A stretch of 64,000 nt of DNA from Shimia sp. (GCA_024224295.1 JAAENN010000020.1:62001-126000); one strand, 5' to 3'; counted from the stretch's first letter, positions 52,258 through 61,367 are shown. The notes: a model not told the origin generated them from the letters alone. Translations and numbers: made by a program.

Positions 52258-53898
52258 CTAGACGCTACGTCCAGCCGCTCTCCCAGAGAAGATGCACCCT
52301 CCCAGAAACGTCCCTTCCAATGCGTTGTAGCCGTGGTAGCCACCACCACCAAAGCCCGCGACCTCACCAGCCGCAAACAGCCCCTCAAACGCACTTCCAT
52401 CCGGCCGCAGCACCTGCCCTGTGACATCCGTGTGCAATCCGCCAAGAGACTTCCGCGTCAGGATGTTCAATCGCACCGCAATCAACGGGCTATTTTTCTG
52501 GTCCAAAATGCGATGTGGTTTGGCGGTGCGGATCAACCGATCCCCCCGATAATTCCGCGCACCGCGAATGGCGGTCACCTGCGCATCTTTACAATACTCA
52601 TTGTCGATCTGCGCATCCCGCCCCGCGATTTGAGATCGAATCTTCTCAAGGGAAACAGGAACATCCGGCGTGATTTTGTTCATGCCAGCAACCAACTCTT
52701 CCAAAGAATTGGCCACTACAAAATCCTCTCCATGCTCCTTAAATGCCTCCACCGGCCCCGGCGCGCCTTTGTTCATCACCCGCCGTTTGAGCACCTCTGA
52801 CCACTTGCCAGAGGTCAAGTCGGGGTTCTGCTCAGAGCCAGACAAAGCAAACTCTTTCTCGATGATTTTCTGGGTCAGAACGAACCAGCTGTGTTCGTGC
52901 CCCGTCGACAAAATCCGCTTCAGCGTGCCTAAACTGTCAAAGCCCGGCAGATAGGGCGCTTCCATACGATCGCCCAAAGCGTCAAACCACATCGAACTTG
53001 GCCCTGGCAGAATGCGAATCCCGTGGTTCGGCCAAATCGGGTCCCAATTCGCCAATCCTTCGGTGTAGTGCCACATCCGGTCGCCATTGATGATCCCGGC
53101 ACCGGCACCTTCAGCCACACGCTGCATTTGGCCGTCCACATAATCCGGCACACCAGCCACCATACGCTTCGGCGCCTTACCCAGTCGCTCCTCAGGCCAA
53201 TAACGCCGTACCATGTCATGGTCGCCGCCAATCCCGCCGGAGGTGATCACCACTGCCTCTGCTCGATACTCAAAGTCTCCGACAACCTCACGGGTCGTCG
53301 ACTTCCCACGCACCGCACCATCTTCGGAAAGGACCTGCCCGCGCACGCCTCTCACAGCACCATTTTCCACAATCAGATCAGAGACTTTGCGCCGGAATGC
53401 CAGTTCAACACGTCCACTAGACACATGCTTCCGCACCAGCCGCTCAAATGGCGCAACCACGCCCGGCCCTGTGCCCCAAGTGATGTGAAACCGCGGTACC
53501 GAGTTGCCGTGTCCATGTGCCATCTCCCCGCCGCGCTCTGCCCAGCCAACAATCGGGAACCAGCGCATGCCGATGCTTTTCAGCCACGAATGCATCTCCC
53601 CCGAAGCGAACTCCAGATAGGCTTCCGCTGCCTTTCGCGGGTTGGCATCCTCCGGTCGGTCGAACTGCGCCGACCCCATCCAATCGGTAAGCGCCAATTC
53701 CGGACTGTCTTTGATGCCCATACGACGTTGTTCGGGCGTATCCACCATGAACAACCCGCCCAGCGACCAGAACGCTTGCCCGCCAAGGCTCTGTCCACCT
53801 TCCCGGTCCAACACCAGCACTTTGCGACCTCTGCTTGCGGCCTCATTAGCCGCCACAAGCCCTGCCAAGCCGCCGCCAACGATAATCACATCGGTCAT
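52258..53898 (-). CDS. FAD-dependent dehydrogenase (flavoprotein, 3-ketosteroid-dehydrogenase-like)
   Basis: 546 residues. The dinucleotide motif VIIVGGGLAGLVAANEAASR starts the protein; the second FAD motif is GEVAGFGGGGYHGYNALEG near the C-terminus, and ERGGEMAHGHGNSVPRFH lies near residue 120. This is the fumarate reductase/succinate dehydrogenase-flavoprotein superfamily in its KstD-like branch. No electron-transfer partner is encoded nearby apart from the small DUF4399 protein. Substrate unknown; calling it a steroid enzyme would be speculation. Confidence 0.86.
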   Translation of the reverse strand: MTDVIIVGGGLAGLVAANEAASRGRKVLVLDREGGQSLGGQAFWSLGGLFMVDTPEQRRMGIKDSPELALTDWMGSAQFDRPEDANPRKAAEAYLEFASGEMHSWLKSIGMRWFPIVGWAERGGEMAHGHGNSVPRFHITWGTGPGVVAPFERLVRKHVSSGRVELAFRRKVSDLIVENGAVRGVRGQVLSEDGAVRGKSTTREVVGDFEYRAEAVVITSGGIGGDHDMVRRYWPEERLGKAPKRMVAGVPDYVDGQMQRVAEGAGAGIINGDRMWHYTEGLANWDPIWPNHGIRILPGPSSMWFDALGDRMEAPYLPGFDSLGTLKRILSTGHEHSWFVLTQKIIEKEFALSGSEQNPDLTSGKWSEVLKRRVMNKGAPGPVEAFKEHGEDFVVANSLEELVAGMNKITPDVPVSLEKIRSQIAGRDAQIDNEYCKDAQVTAIRGARNYRGDRLIRTAKPHRILDQKNSPLIAVRLNILTRKSLGGLHTDVTGQVLRPDGSAFEGLFAAGEVAGFGGGGYHGYNALEGTFLGGCIFSGRAAGRSV

Positions 53899-53984
53899 GG
53901 CCCATCCTCCCCTGTTCCAGAAAAGGCTAGCCCCAGAGGCCTAAAGCCAACAAGCTAGACCTAACGTCAGTACCTTACACCAAA

Positions 53985-54013
53985 CAAAAAACGCCCCGAA
54001 AACCCGGAGCGTT
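53985..54013 (-). terminator. Terminator of the 50-residue gene
   Basis: On the minus strand AACGCTCCG (54013-54005) pairs with CGGGGCGTT (53998-53990) with one mismatch and a 6-base loop, followed by a T-run ending near 53985. It lies 22 bases beyond the small gene. Confidence 0.82.
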
Positions 54014-54035
54014 CATTTTCTCTGGTATGCTGGGC

Positions 54036-54188
54036 TTAGGCCGCTTTCACATACTCATAATAGGTCTCGCTAGACGGTTTCACCTCTGCGATGCGCGGTG
54101 GCTGGGTGTAATAGCCATAGGCCTGTTCCAGAACTTCCTGCGCGCGGACGGCAAAATCTTCAGGGCTCTCGTTTATGAACGCGGACAT
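54036..54188 (-). CDS. 50-residue protein of unknown function
   Basis: Sequence begins MSAFINESPEDFAVRAQEVL and ends with a tyrosine-rich stretch (YGYYTQPPR, SSETYYEYVKAA). GGAG is 8 bases upstream of the ATG at 54188, and a terminator follows, so the gene is real despite its size. No membrane segment. A short acidic helix and a tyrosine-rich tail are all that can be seen. Not recognised as a known family; a role with the neighbouring sdh operon is only suggested by position. Confidence 0.68.
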   Translation of the reverse strand: MSAFINESPEDFAVRAQEVLEQAYGYYTQPPRIAEVKPSSETYYEYVKAA

Positions 54189-54280
54189 AGGGGTACTCCA
54201 TGTAAATCCGGTATCCTCCCTCGGGCTCAAATATAGCTATCACTTCACAAGCTAAAAGCGCGGTTCTTGCAATCATGCTA

Positions 54281-54322
54281 TGCAAAAATTGCAGATGTAT
54301 GCCGAGAGATACATCTTTCGGC
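54281..54322. promoter_or_regulatory. Cluster of overlapping inverted repeats upstream of the 50-residue gene
   Basis: Two mutually exclusive hairpins share bases: AGATGTAT (54293-54300)/ATACATCT (54309-54316) with an 8-base spacer, and GCCGAGAGAT/ATCTTTCGGC (54301-54322) with a 2-base loop and one G-T pair. TGCAA-AAA-TTGCA lies at 54281-54293. The gap 54189-54376 holds no gene. This may be an attenuator-like switch or an operator array. Confidence 0.45.
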
Positions 54323-54323
54323 A

Positions 54324-54354
54324 CAAAAAAAGCCCGCCTGAACCAGACGGGCTT
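54324..54354 (-). terminator. Terminator of the sdh operon
   Basis: On the minus strand AAGCCCGTCTG (54354-54344) pairs with CAGGCGGGCTT (54340-54330) with a single mismatch and a 3-base loop, followed by a seven-T run (54330-54324). It lies 22 bases after the sdhB stop. Confidence 0.9.
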
Positions 54355-54376
54355 CCTAACACTTTGGAGTATTGCC

Positions 54377-55156
54377 TTAAACGTGACGCTCAACCAACAT
54401 CTTTTTGATCTCGGAAATTGCTTTCGCAGGGTTCAGGCCCTTCGGACAGGTCTTCGCACAGTTCATAATGGTATGGCAGCGATAGAGTTTGAACGGATCT
54501 TCCAGCTCATCCAGACGCTCGCCAGTCGCTTCATCACGGCTGTCGATGATCCACCGGTACGCATGCAACAGTGCGGCTGGGCCGAGGTATTTGTCGCCAT
54601 TCCACCAGTAGCTTGGGCAGGAGGTAGAACAGGACGCACACATCACACACTCATAGAGACCATCCAGCTTCTTGCGGTCCTCAATCGACTGACGCCATTC
54701 TTTCGCCGGGCGGTTGGTCTTGGTTTCCAGCCACGGCATGATTGACGCGTGTTGCGCGTAAAAGTGTGTCAGGTCCGGAATCAGATCTTTAACCACCGAC
54801 ATGTGTGGCAGAGGGTAGATTTTCACGTCGCCCTTAACTTCATCCAACCCATAGATACAGGCCAGTGTATTGATACCGTCGACGTTCATCGCACAGGAGC
54901 CACAAATGCCCTCACGGCAAGACCGGCGGAACGTTAGCGTTGGATCAATCTCATTTTTGATCTTGATCAGCGCATCCAAAATCATTGGGCCACATTTGTC
55001 CATATCGAGGAAATATGTATCAATCTGCGGGTTCTTACCATCGTCCGGGTTCCAGCGGTAAATCTGGAACTTGCGCACGTTGGTTGCACCTTCTGGCTTG
55101 GGCCAGGTCTTGCCAGTCACAATCCGGCTGTTCTTGGGGAGGGCAAATTCGACCAT
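54377..55156 (-). CDS. sdhB: Succinate dehydrogenase iron-sulfur subunit
   Basis: 259 residues with three iron-sulfur clusters. The 2Fe-2S domain has [19 protein letters not shown] near residue 78, and the ferredoxin-like 4Fe-4S and 3Fe-4S domains have [17 protein letters not shown] near residue 169 and [18 protein letters not shown] near residue 229. It carries electrons from the flavin of SdhA to quinone. Last gene of the operon, 53 bases behind a sulfotransferase gene. Confidence 0.97.
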   Translation of the reverse strand: MVEFALPKNSRIVTGKTWPKPEGATNVRKFQIYRWNPDDGKNPQIDTYFLDMDKCGPMILDALIKIKNEIDPTLTFRRSCREGICGSCAMNVDGINTLACIYGLDEVKGDVKIYPLPHMSVVKDLIPDLTHFYAQHASIMPWLETKTNRPAKEWRQSIEDRKKLDGLYECVMCASCSTSCPSYWWNGDKYLGPAALLHAYRWIIDSRDEATGERLDELEDPFKLYRCHTIMNCAKTCPKGLNPAKAISEIKKMLVERHV

Positions 55157-55209
55157 GGTCTTTCCTTCCTATACGTGGGCGCGCGCAATGCGCTTACCTT
55201 CGTTCCTGT

Positions 55210-56028
55210 TCAGGCTTTCTGTGATGGCATCGGACCATCGGCAAAAAGCGTTTGATTTTTCTTAATCAGCTCGGCCACCTTTTTGCGGGCGGGCTGCGCG
55301 AGCGCCAACTCGTTGAGTTGACGCATAAACTCTAGAGCCCCGGGGTTGAGGCTTTGGTTGGACCGCCCGGCAAGCGGCTCCAACGTATCGATCTCGGCAT
55401 CCGTCAGACCAGCAAAACGCAACAGCTGCCGGCCCGGACGCTCCGGCGTGGTCTCGTCTTCCAGCGCAAACACACGCACACGTTCCGCGCCAACGAGACC
55501 TTCCATTTCAGTCTGTACGGCGTCCCACTCACGGCTGCCTGTGGTCTCCGCCAGGAACGTCTCAAGCGTGCCTACATATCCATCCGACTTCACAGCCTGA
55601 TTGTGCACACTGCGCTTCCAACCCTGCATTTCGCGCGTGTAGAGAACATAATCTGGCTTAAACGGCGCTAAATGCTGCTCAAACAAGCGAAGGATGCCTG
55701 ACAGACGCGGGAACACATCCCGCACGTCCGAGCGTCCCATCATCGCGCCACAAATGTTCTCGTGGCTGATGACACAAACCCGATCGTCACCTTCCAGCGC
55801 GTCCCGCACCTGCGCAATCAACGCCACAAGGTCTGCTTCGTGTTTCGCAGGTCGCATGCTGTAAAGCGTGCAGGTCCGCCCCAGTTCCCGCGTCAGCGAG
55901 CCTTTGGAGGGCACAAGAAGGTCCAACCGCTCAGCCAAGGCGTCCCGATTGCGCGCCAAGAAGCGATGCAATGAGGTAGAGCCCGTTTTCTGAGCGCCAA
56001 TATGAACAATCACGCGACGCGAAGACAT
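55210..56028 (-). CDS. Sulfotransferase-like protein located inside the sdh operon
   Basis: 272 residues. The PAPS-binding 5' loop is IGAQKTGSTSLHRFLARN near residue 10, the hallmark of sulfotransferases; the 3'-phosphate region TREMQGWKRSVHNQAV near residue 128 has the expected arginine and serine. The C-terminal domain is helical. The donor is probably PAPS; acceptor is unknown (a carbohydrate or lipid is usual for this bacterial group). GGAGGG precedes the ATG at 56028. It lies between the lipoprotein and sdhB on the same strand, so it is likely cotranscribed with succinate dehydrogenase. Confidence 0.83.
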   Translation of the reverse strand: MSSRRVIVHIGAQKTGSTSLHRFLARNRDALAERLDLLVPSKGSLTRELGRTCTLYSMRPAKHEADLVALIAQVRDALEGDDRVCVISHENICGAMMGRSDVRDVFPRLSGILRLFEQHLAPFKPDYVLYTREMQGWKRSVHNQAVKSDGYVGTLETFLAETTGSREWDAVQTEMEGLVGAERVRVFALEDETTPERPGRQLLRFAGLTDAEIDTLEPLAGRSNQSLNPGALEFMRQLNELALAQPARKKVAELIKKNQTLFADGPMPSQKA

Positions 56029-56071
56029 CAAAGGCCCTCCCAAAGCGCGACTGTTGGCGGGTATGAACTAC

Positions 56072-56713
56072 TCAACGGGTGCAATATTGCTTCCCCCCGT
56101 GAAGCACGTCGGCATGTTTCGGACACCCAAAAGACGCGGTGGCTGTTTGGCGGGGCACTGTCGTGGCTACTGCAGAAACGGCCGATGTAGCTGCCGTTGA
56201 CGCAGCCGGCGTTGATGACGGATTGTAAACCATCTGATTTGTTATCCGTCCACTGGAGTTTGCAACACTTGGATTGGCGACAATCTGCCCGTTAATCCCG
56301 GCCTGCCCCTCAAAGCTCTTCAAGTACTCAGCACTTTCGTCCAGCCCAAGTGCCTTCCCACGTGACGCTGGCGTCGCATTTGGGTAGACCACGTTGTTGT
56401 AGTATTGAGGCGCACTAGGAGTAATAGGTGGGGTGCCAACTGCGCTAAACACGCATTGATTAATTCTAGCGGCATCGTCGGCAGACGTCGTATCGCTAGG
56501 CACCACGACAAGCATATGGCTCTTTGTCCCGCCCGCTTTGCGATATTTCTCCGCGAGCGCAAGTTTCTTGCGCCCGCCGTTCGTTGCAGAACACTGCCAA
56601 ATCTGAGCTTCATACGCGTTGAAACGAGCAACCACCTCAGGGCTCGGCCCACATGATGCTGCAAGCCCAATCAGCGCAGGAACACTTACAAATTTGACAG
56701 TTTTAGCGAACAT
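56072..56713 (-). CDS. Hypothetical lipoprotein inside the sdh operon
   Basis: 213 residues, no recognised domain. The N-terminus MFAKTVKFVSVPALIGLAAS followed by C is a lipoprotein signal with the modified cysteine at 21. The middle shows the segments CSATNGGRKKLALAEKYRKA and PSDTTSADDAARINQCVFSA; the C-terminal third (STPAASTAATSAVSAVATTV) is low-complexity and ends with a cysteine pair region (GCPKHADVLHGGKQYC). The start is 11 bases after sdhA. Exported envelope protein of unknown function; position suggests cotranscription with sdhA. Confidence 0.75.
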   Translation of the reverse strand: MFAKTVKFVSVPALIGLAASCGPSPEVVARFNAYEAQIWQCSATNGGRKKLALAEKYRKAGGTKSHMLVVVPSDTTSADDAARINQCVFSAVGTPPITPSAPQYYNNVVYPNATPASRGKALGLDESAEYLKSFEGQAGINGQIVANPSVANSSGRITNQMVYNPSSTPAASTAATSAVSAVATTVPRQTATASFGCPKHADVLHGGKQYCTR

Positions 56714-56724
56714 ACAGGACCCTT

Positions 56725-58533
56725 TTAGAACGTCCGGGCCTTCGGCGCGATTTTCTTCAAGCTAATGCCACCCTCGTCTTCGGTCGTCAGCGGGTCAACA
56801 ACAACAGGTCGATAACTTAGGTCTACCTTGTTGCCATCTACGCGGCTCACAGTATGCACACGCCAGTTCTTGTCGTCCCGCTCAGAATAATCCTCATGCG
56901 CGTGCGCACCACGGCTTTCCTTACGGGCTTCCGCACCGTGGATTGTCGCCAGCGCGTTTGGCATTAGGTTGGTCAGTTCCAGCGTTTCCATCAGATCGCT
57001 GTTCCAAACCAAAGACGTATCGGTCACGTGCAGATCATCGATCTTCGCCGCGATGTCGGTCATCTTCTCAACGCCTTCTTTCAGCGTCTTGTCAGTTCGG
57101 AACACCGCCGCATCCGCCTGCATGGTGCGCTGCATCTCAAGACGCAGCTCCGCAGTTGGCGCGCCACCTTTAGCGTTACGCACATTGTCAAACCGATCAA
57201 ACGCCGCATCCAGAGACGCTTGGTTCAGTACTGGGTTTGCCGCCTCTGCATCCACAACCTTACCGGCGCGAATGGCTGAAGCACGACCAAACACCACAAG
57301 GTCGATCAGCGAGTTGGAACCGAGACGGTTTGCACCATGCACCGAAGCACAGCCAGCCTCGCCCACAGCCATCAGACCCGGCACAACGGCGGTTGGATCG
57401 TCGGCAGAAGGGTTCAACACCTCACCCCAATAGTTGGTTGGAATGCCACCCATATTGTAGTGCACGGTTGGCAGAACCGGGATTGGTTCTTTGTTCACAT
57501 CCACACCCGCAAACACCTTCGCAGATTCGGAGATGCCCGGCAGACGTTCCGCCAACGCTTCTGCAGGCAAGTGGCTGAGATTCAGGTGAATGTGATCCCC
57601 ATTCTCACCCACACCACGGCCTTCGCGGATTTCCATGGTCATGGAGCGGGACACGTAATCCCGAGGGGCAAGGTCTTTATACTGCGGCGCGTAACGCTCC
57701 ATAAAGCGCTCGCCTTCGGAGTTGGTCAGATACCCGCCTTCGCCGCGTGCACCTTCCGTGATCAGACAGCCAGAACCGTAGATCCCAGTTGGGTGAAACT
57801 GGACAAATTCCATGTCCTGCAGTGGCAGACCCGCACGGGCTACCATACCGCCGCCATCACCGGTACAGGTGTGGGCAGAAGTGGCAGAGAAATAGGCACG
57901 GCCATAACCACCGGTCGCCAACACAACCATCTTCGCGTTGAAGACGTGCATGGTGCCGTCGTCGAGCTTCCAGCAAACCACACCCTGACACTGCCCGTCC
58001 TCAGACATGATCAGATCAAGTGCGAAATACTCAATGTAGAACTCGGCGTTGTTCTTCACTGACTGGCCATACAGAGTGTGCAGAATCGCGTGACCGGTCC
58101 GGTCTGCAGCCGCACAAGTCCGCTGCACGGCAGGGCCCTCGCCGAACTCAGTGGTGTGACCACCAAACGGACGCTGGTAGATTTTGCCTTCTTCTGTCCG
58201 GGAGAACGGCACACCATAGTGCTCCAGCTCATACACCGCTTTGGGTGCTTCTCGGGCGAGGTATTCCATCGCATCCGTGTCACCCAGCCAGTCCGACCCT
58301 TTTACAGTGTCATACATGTGCCACTGCCAGTTATCGGGCCCCATGTTGGACAGGGAAGCCGCGATACCACCCTGCGCCGCAACTGTGTGCGAGCGGGTTG
58401 GGAAAACTTTTGTCACGCAAGCGGTGCGCAGGCCTTGCTCAGCCATGCCCAATGTGGCGCGCAAACCGGCACCACCGGCGCCAACGACAACCACGTCATA
58501 TTCGTGTGTTTCGTATTCGTATGCTGCTGTCAT
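56725..58533 (-). CDS. sdhA: Succinate dehydrogenase flavoprotein subunit
   Basis: Oxidises succinate to fumarate with covalently bound FAD. 602 residues. FAD motif [20 protein letters not shown] near residue 15, the FAD-linking histidine in [15 protein letters not shown] near residue 47, the substrate-site [20 protein letters not shown] near residue 245, and [20 protein letters not shown] near residue 400. 21 bases separate it from sdhD. The operon order is sdhC, sdhD, sdhA, then two unrelated genes, then sdhB. Confidence 0.98.
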   Translation of the reverse strand: MTAAYEYETHEYDVVVVGAGGAGLRATLGMAEQGLRTACVTKVFPTRSHTVAAQGGIAASLSNMGPDNWQWHMYDTVKGSDWLGDTDAMEYLAREAPKAVYELEHYGVPFSRTEEGKIYQRPFGGHTTEFGEGPAVQRTCAAADRTGHAILHTLYGQSVKNNAEFYIEYFALDLIMSEDGQCQGVVCWKLDDGTMHVFNAKMVVLATGGYGRAYFSATSAHTCTGDGGGMVARAGLPLQDMEFVQFHPTGIYGSGCLITEGARGEGGYLTNSEGERFMERYAPQYKDLAPRDYVSRSMTMEIREGRGVGENGDHIHLNLSHLPAEALAERLPGISESAKVFAGVDVNKEPIPVLPTVHYNMGGIPTNYWGEVLNPSADDPTAVVPGLMAVGEAGCASVHGANRLGSNSLIDLVVFGRASAIRAGKVVDAEAANPVLNQASLDAAFDRFDNVRNAKGGAPTAELRLEMQRTMQADAAVFRTDKTLKEGVEKMTDIAAKIDDLHVTDTSLVWNSDLMETLELTNLMPNALATIHGAEARKESRGAHAHEDYSERDDKNWRVHTVSRVDGNKVDLSYRPVVVDPLTTEDEGGISLKKIAPKARTF

Positions 58534-58554
58534 CTTTTTCTTCCTTGCGCCGGA

Positions 58555-58926
58555 TCAGAGGGCGAGTTTCACGAGGGCAAACAGACCCACGGCAATCATC
58601 GTGTAGCAAAGCGCGGTTACGCCGATATAAGTGAGCTTTTCCGAAACGCCGTGCATGTAGTCTTCAATTGCGGCCTGTGCTTCACGCATAACATGGGTCA
58701 CGCCCACAATCAGGGTCAACGCGGTTACAATAGCGGGAACCGGACGGCCGTAAAATGCCAGCACCTCTTCAAAAGTGCCGCCAAGGCTCAATCCAAAGGT
58801 GATGATAAATGCTGGAAAAAGAAAAACGATTGCAATCGAACTGATCATCATTTGCCAATGATGATGGGTGCCGTGGCCGGCTGATCCAGTACCCAATGCA
58901 CGCTTGCGGTCAGTGAGAAAGTTCAT
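58555..58926 (-). CDS. sdhD: Succinate dehydrogenase membrane anchor subunit D
   Basis: 123 residues with three hydrophobic segments (about residues 28-50, 60-82 and 95-120). The conserved RALGTGSAGHGTHHHWQMMI near the start includes the histidine and serine residues involved in haem and quinone binding in this subunit. It anchors SdhAB to the inner membrane together with SdhC. The start lies 12 bases after the sdhC stop. Confidence 0.93.
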   Translation of the reverse strand: MNFLTDRKRALGTGSAGHGTHHHWQMMISSIAIVFLFPAFIITFGLSLGGTFEEVLAFYGRPVPAIVTALTLIVGVTHVMREAQAAIEDYMHGVSEKLTYIGVTALCYTMIAVGLFALVKLAL

Positions 58927-58938
58927 GATTTCGTCTCC

Positions 58939-59322
58939 TTACAGCACGAGCACGGTCAGAACCGTCAGTACGGTGGCACCAACGAACATCGCCTGGCCAA
59001 GCTTGACGGCGACATCAACATCCAGGCAATAGCCAAAGTCCCAAACCACGTGACGCAGACGCCCCAACAAGTGGTAGTATGCAGCCCAGGCCGCACCAAA
59101 CAAGAAGAGCTTGCCAAGCCAGCTGCGCATCAGCCCATCGATAAATGCAAATGACTCTGCAGAAGTTGCAGCTGCCAGAAACCACCAGAGCAAGATCATG
59201 GTAATGGGGATAAGGGCGATGCCCGTAATCCGTACCATAATCGAAGACATGGATGTCATCTGTGGTCGGTAAATCGTCAGATGCGGCGAGAGTGGACGTT
59301 CAATCCTTTTCACATCAGCCAT
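58939..59322 (-). CDS. sdhC: Succinate dehydrogenase cytochrome b556 subunit C
   Basis: 127 residues with three membrane segments. ERPLSPHLTIYRPQMTSMSS near residue 7 is the SdhC signature, the haem-ligand histidine lies in YYHLLGRLRHVVWDFGY near residue 82. GAAAGGATTC precedes the ATG at 59322. First gene of the operon; its 244-base upstream region contains the paired GTGATCAC sites. Confidence 0.95.
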   Translation of the reverse strand: MADVKRIERPLSPHLTIYRPQMTSMSSIMVRITGIALIPITMILLWWFLAAATSAESFAFIDGLMRSWLGKLFLFGAAWAAYYHLLGRLRHVVWDFGYCLDVDVAVKLGQAMFVGATVLTVLTVLVL

Positions 59323-59430
59323 ACTGAATCCTTTCGGGTTGCTTGAAGCTGTTCTAACGCATTTTACAGGTCTGTCACGGTGGCCACAGCCTAAATGGCG
59401 TGGTTTTTTGGCGCAATCTTACTGAATTGA

Positions 59431-59490
59431 GCATTTTTGTGATCACACAAAATTATTCGTGATCACATTAAGTCGATAAAGCATTTTTGT
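59431..59490. promoter_or_regulatory. Sdh control region: two GTGATCAC dyads between GCATTTTTGT repeats
   Basis: GTGATCAC occurs at 59439-59446 and 59459-59466, exactly 20 bases apart (about two helical turns). The same 10-mer GCATTTTTGT occurs on both flanks (59431-59440 and 59481-59490). Extended dyads (TGTGATCACA) resemble GntR-type operators. They lie 117-144 bases upstream of sdhC. No confident -35/-10 pair was found. Confidence 0.55.
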
Positions 59491-59566
59491 CAGGAATTTA
59501 CCTCGATTCCTAACTCCTTGTCTCCTCCAGAGATCTTCGCAAGCGTGTTTGCGCTAACGACACACT

Positions 59567-60235
59567 TCATTCGCGCACCTCTGAAAGTTGCAAAGCCACT
59601 TCTCGTACCAGCTTTTGTCGAATTCGCCTCGGATATTCCTCAAAGCCCAGGGCCGTCACCACAAATGCACCCGGTCCTGTGATCACATTTTCCCAATAGT
59701 ACGCCGTCAGGTCTTCCTCATTGGTTTCGATGACCAGCCCATTGACCGTCGCCCCCATATCACCAAGCCTTTTTCTGGCTCCTTCTGGTGCGGATCCTTC
59801 GTTGGACGGTCCATCGCCGGAAACATCCAGAACCATTCGTCGACAATCCGGCCCCGTCTCAAACTCATGCGCCGCGCGGGTCAACGCGTCCCCGATAGCT
59901 GTCGAATACCGCCGCCAGCCACGTGGCGCGGCATCCACAGCTGCGGCCAAAGCTGCGGCTTCCGCCCCATTGCGCACCCGCATCCAGGGCACCGACATCA
60001 CCTGCCGATCCGCCCCGGTCCACTGCATCACTGCCACAGCAGCTTCCGCCTTGATCAAGGCTTCCACCACGATGCCATCACGTAACCCCGCCGCCAGCCC
60101 GTTCATTTGAATGCCGTACTCCGTCGCATCCACACTACCAGAGACATCCACCGCCAACAAAAGAGCAAGATCACAGGCACGTACCATAGGTGACTGAAGA
60201 GACAGGACAAGGAGGAGGCAAAGCCGAAACATCAT
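59567..60235 (-). CDS. DUF1194 (von Willebrand factor A-like) exported protein
   Basis: 222 residues. A signal peptide (MMFRLCLLLVLSLQSPMVRA) precedes a von Willebrand A-like domain: the metal-binding MIDAS motif is LLLAVDVSGSVDATEYG near residue 26, with threonine and aspartate ligands expected in AIGDALTR near residue 112 and VLDVSGDGPSNEG near residue 135. Characteristic of DUF1194 proteins of Rhodobacterales. It is a secreted or periplasmic adhesion-like protein of unknown partner. The gap to sdhC contains the sdh control region. Confidence 0.85.
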   Translation of the reverse strand: MMFRLCLLLVLSLQSPMVRACDLALLLAVDVSGSVDATEYGIQMNGLAAGLRDGIVVEALIKAEAAVAVMQWTGADRQVMSVPWMRVRNGAEAAALAAAVDAAPRGWRRYSTAIGDALTRAAHEFETGPDCRRMVLDVSGDGPSNEGSAPEGARKRLGDMGATVNGLVIETNEEDLTAYYWENVITGPGAFVVTALGFEEYPRRIRQKLVREVALQLSEVRE

Positions 60236-60287
60236 GCCATCATCTTAACTCAGACAACATAAAAAGCCTCTCACATCCTTGTGGGGA

Positions 60288-61046
60288 TCACATCTCTGGC
60301 GCCATTTCCACCAGAGCATCAGCAAACTCTGTACACATGACTATCTCAACGCGCTGTGGATCGTAGTAGGCATTGGCCTCGCCACATGGGGTCACAGAGA
60401 TCAACAAGTTCTCAGGCAGCCGGAACTCCTTATTGAGGGCTTCGATCTCCGCCCGCACGACCTTAGCCGTCAACGATCCGCCGTCACTGTCTACTTCAAT
60501 ATCGCCCAGCGTCAGTGTCTTGCCGCCTTTGGCGTGGACAATCTCATCTAGCGCCCCACCCCAGCTTTGTGCCGCCTGATCGTACTCTTCGGGGCAGTAT
60601 TCGGCCCGCTCCTCCGGCAATCCAAGATCTTCAGCAACGTCTGCCCGCTCCTCAGGGTTGGCCCCATAAAACAAGCACACCGTGTTGTAATAACGCTGCA
60701 AATCAGGGCCATGCACATCCCAGAAAGCAATATCGGAGTTGGCTTCCGCTTCCCCAAGGAACCCAAATGCCGCATCATAGGCCAGCTGCACTGCGCTCTC
60801 TTCTTCGTAGAATGCATTGATCAAAAAGATCGACAACACATCCACTGCATCTTCCTCTTGGCCAAAAATCGGCAGACCAAGTATGTCGATCAGCGCATGG
60901 CCCAACTCGTGATAAAAAATCCCAAGCAGGTTGCTCTCAACATAGGCGATGGTGTCATCACTCGTGCTGTCAAAGGACAGCTCCGCCTCAGCGGGGTGAG
61001 AGCCAAAACTCACTGCCATTGCTGCGATCGAAAAGAGGCTACCCAA
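60288..61046 (-). CDS. DUF4344-type putative metallopeptidase
   Basis: About 252 residues. The zinc-binding HExxH motif appears as GIFYHELGHALIDILGLP near residue 42, followed downstream by the third-ligand region QEEDAVDVLSIF. A hydrophobic stretch and HPAEA make a possible signal peptide at the start. The start codon is uncertain: no ATG occurs in frame before residue 10, so TTG at 61046 or ATG at 61019 is used. The second half has cysteines (residues 123, 154, 228, 241) that could form disulfides. Exported peptidase-like protein; substrate unknown. Confidence 0.78.
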   Translation of the reverse strand: MGSLFSIAAMAVSFGSHPAEAELSFDSTSDDTIAYVESNLLGIFYHELGHALIDILGLPIFGQEEDAVDVLSIFLINAFYEEESAVQLAYDAAFGFLGEAEANSDIAFWDVHGPDLQRYYNTVCLFYGANPEERADVAEDLGLPEERAEYCPEEYDQAAQSWGGALDEIVHAKGGKTLTLGDIEVDSDGGSLTAKVVRAEIEALNKEFRLPENLLISVTPCGEANAYYDPQRVEIVMCTEFADALVEMAPEM

Positions 61047-61111
61047 TCTGTGGGGTATGGTACATGCAACGGTAGCCCAATTGCCACCTGTGCAGCAATC
61101 AGGTGAGAGCT

Positions 61112-61345
61112 TTAGCGCGCCAATGGCAGGCCGTCTTTGTCATTCAAAGACCCTACAACCAGGCGCACAAAATCAATCAAGGTCCAGATCCCAAGCCCGC
61201 CAAGTGTGAGCAGCATTAGGATACCAAGCCCAATTTGGCCGAGATAGAACCGGTGAGCGCCTAGTGATCCAAGAAAGAAACATAGCAATACGGCTGGTAC
61301 AAAGCGCTTTTCGCTGACGGCATCCGTCTGTGTAGTGTCGGTCAT
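61112..61345 (-). CDS. TM2-domain membrane protein
   Basis: 77 residues. Two membrane helices with the TM2 family sequence: VLLCFFLGSLGAHRFYLGQI near residue 20 and the second helix with LGGLGIWTLIDFVRLVVG near residue 48. TM2 proteins are small membrane proteins of unknown mechanism. It is the second of two adjacent TM2 genes, which probably arose by duplication and are cotranscribed with the DUF4344 gene downstream. Confidence 0.86.
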   Translation of the reverse strand: MTDTTQTDAVSEKRFVPAVLLCFFLGSLGAHRFYLGQIGLGILMLLTLGGLGIWTLIDFVRLVVGSLNDKDGLPLAR

Positions 61346-61367
61346 ATCGTGTCCTCATTGTTGTGAC

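Noticed and set aside
53023..53958. 311-codon plus-strand frame opposite the flavoprotein gene
   Set aside because: Shadow of the minus-strand gene that carries the FAD motifs; composition is typical of antisense frames.
59439..59466. GTGATCAC pair as CRP/FNR sites
   Set aside because: CRP/FNR sites need a six-base spacer between TGTGA and TCACA (or TTGAT-N4-ATCAA). Here the half-sites abut without a spacer.
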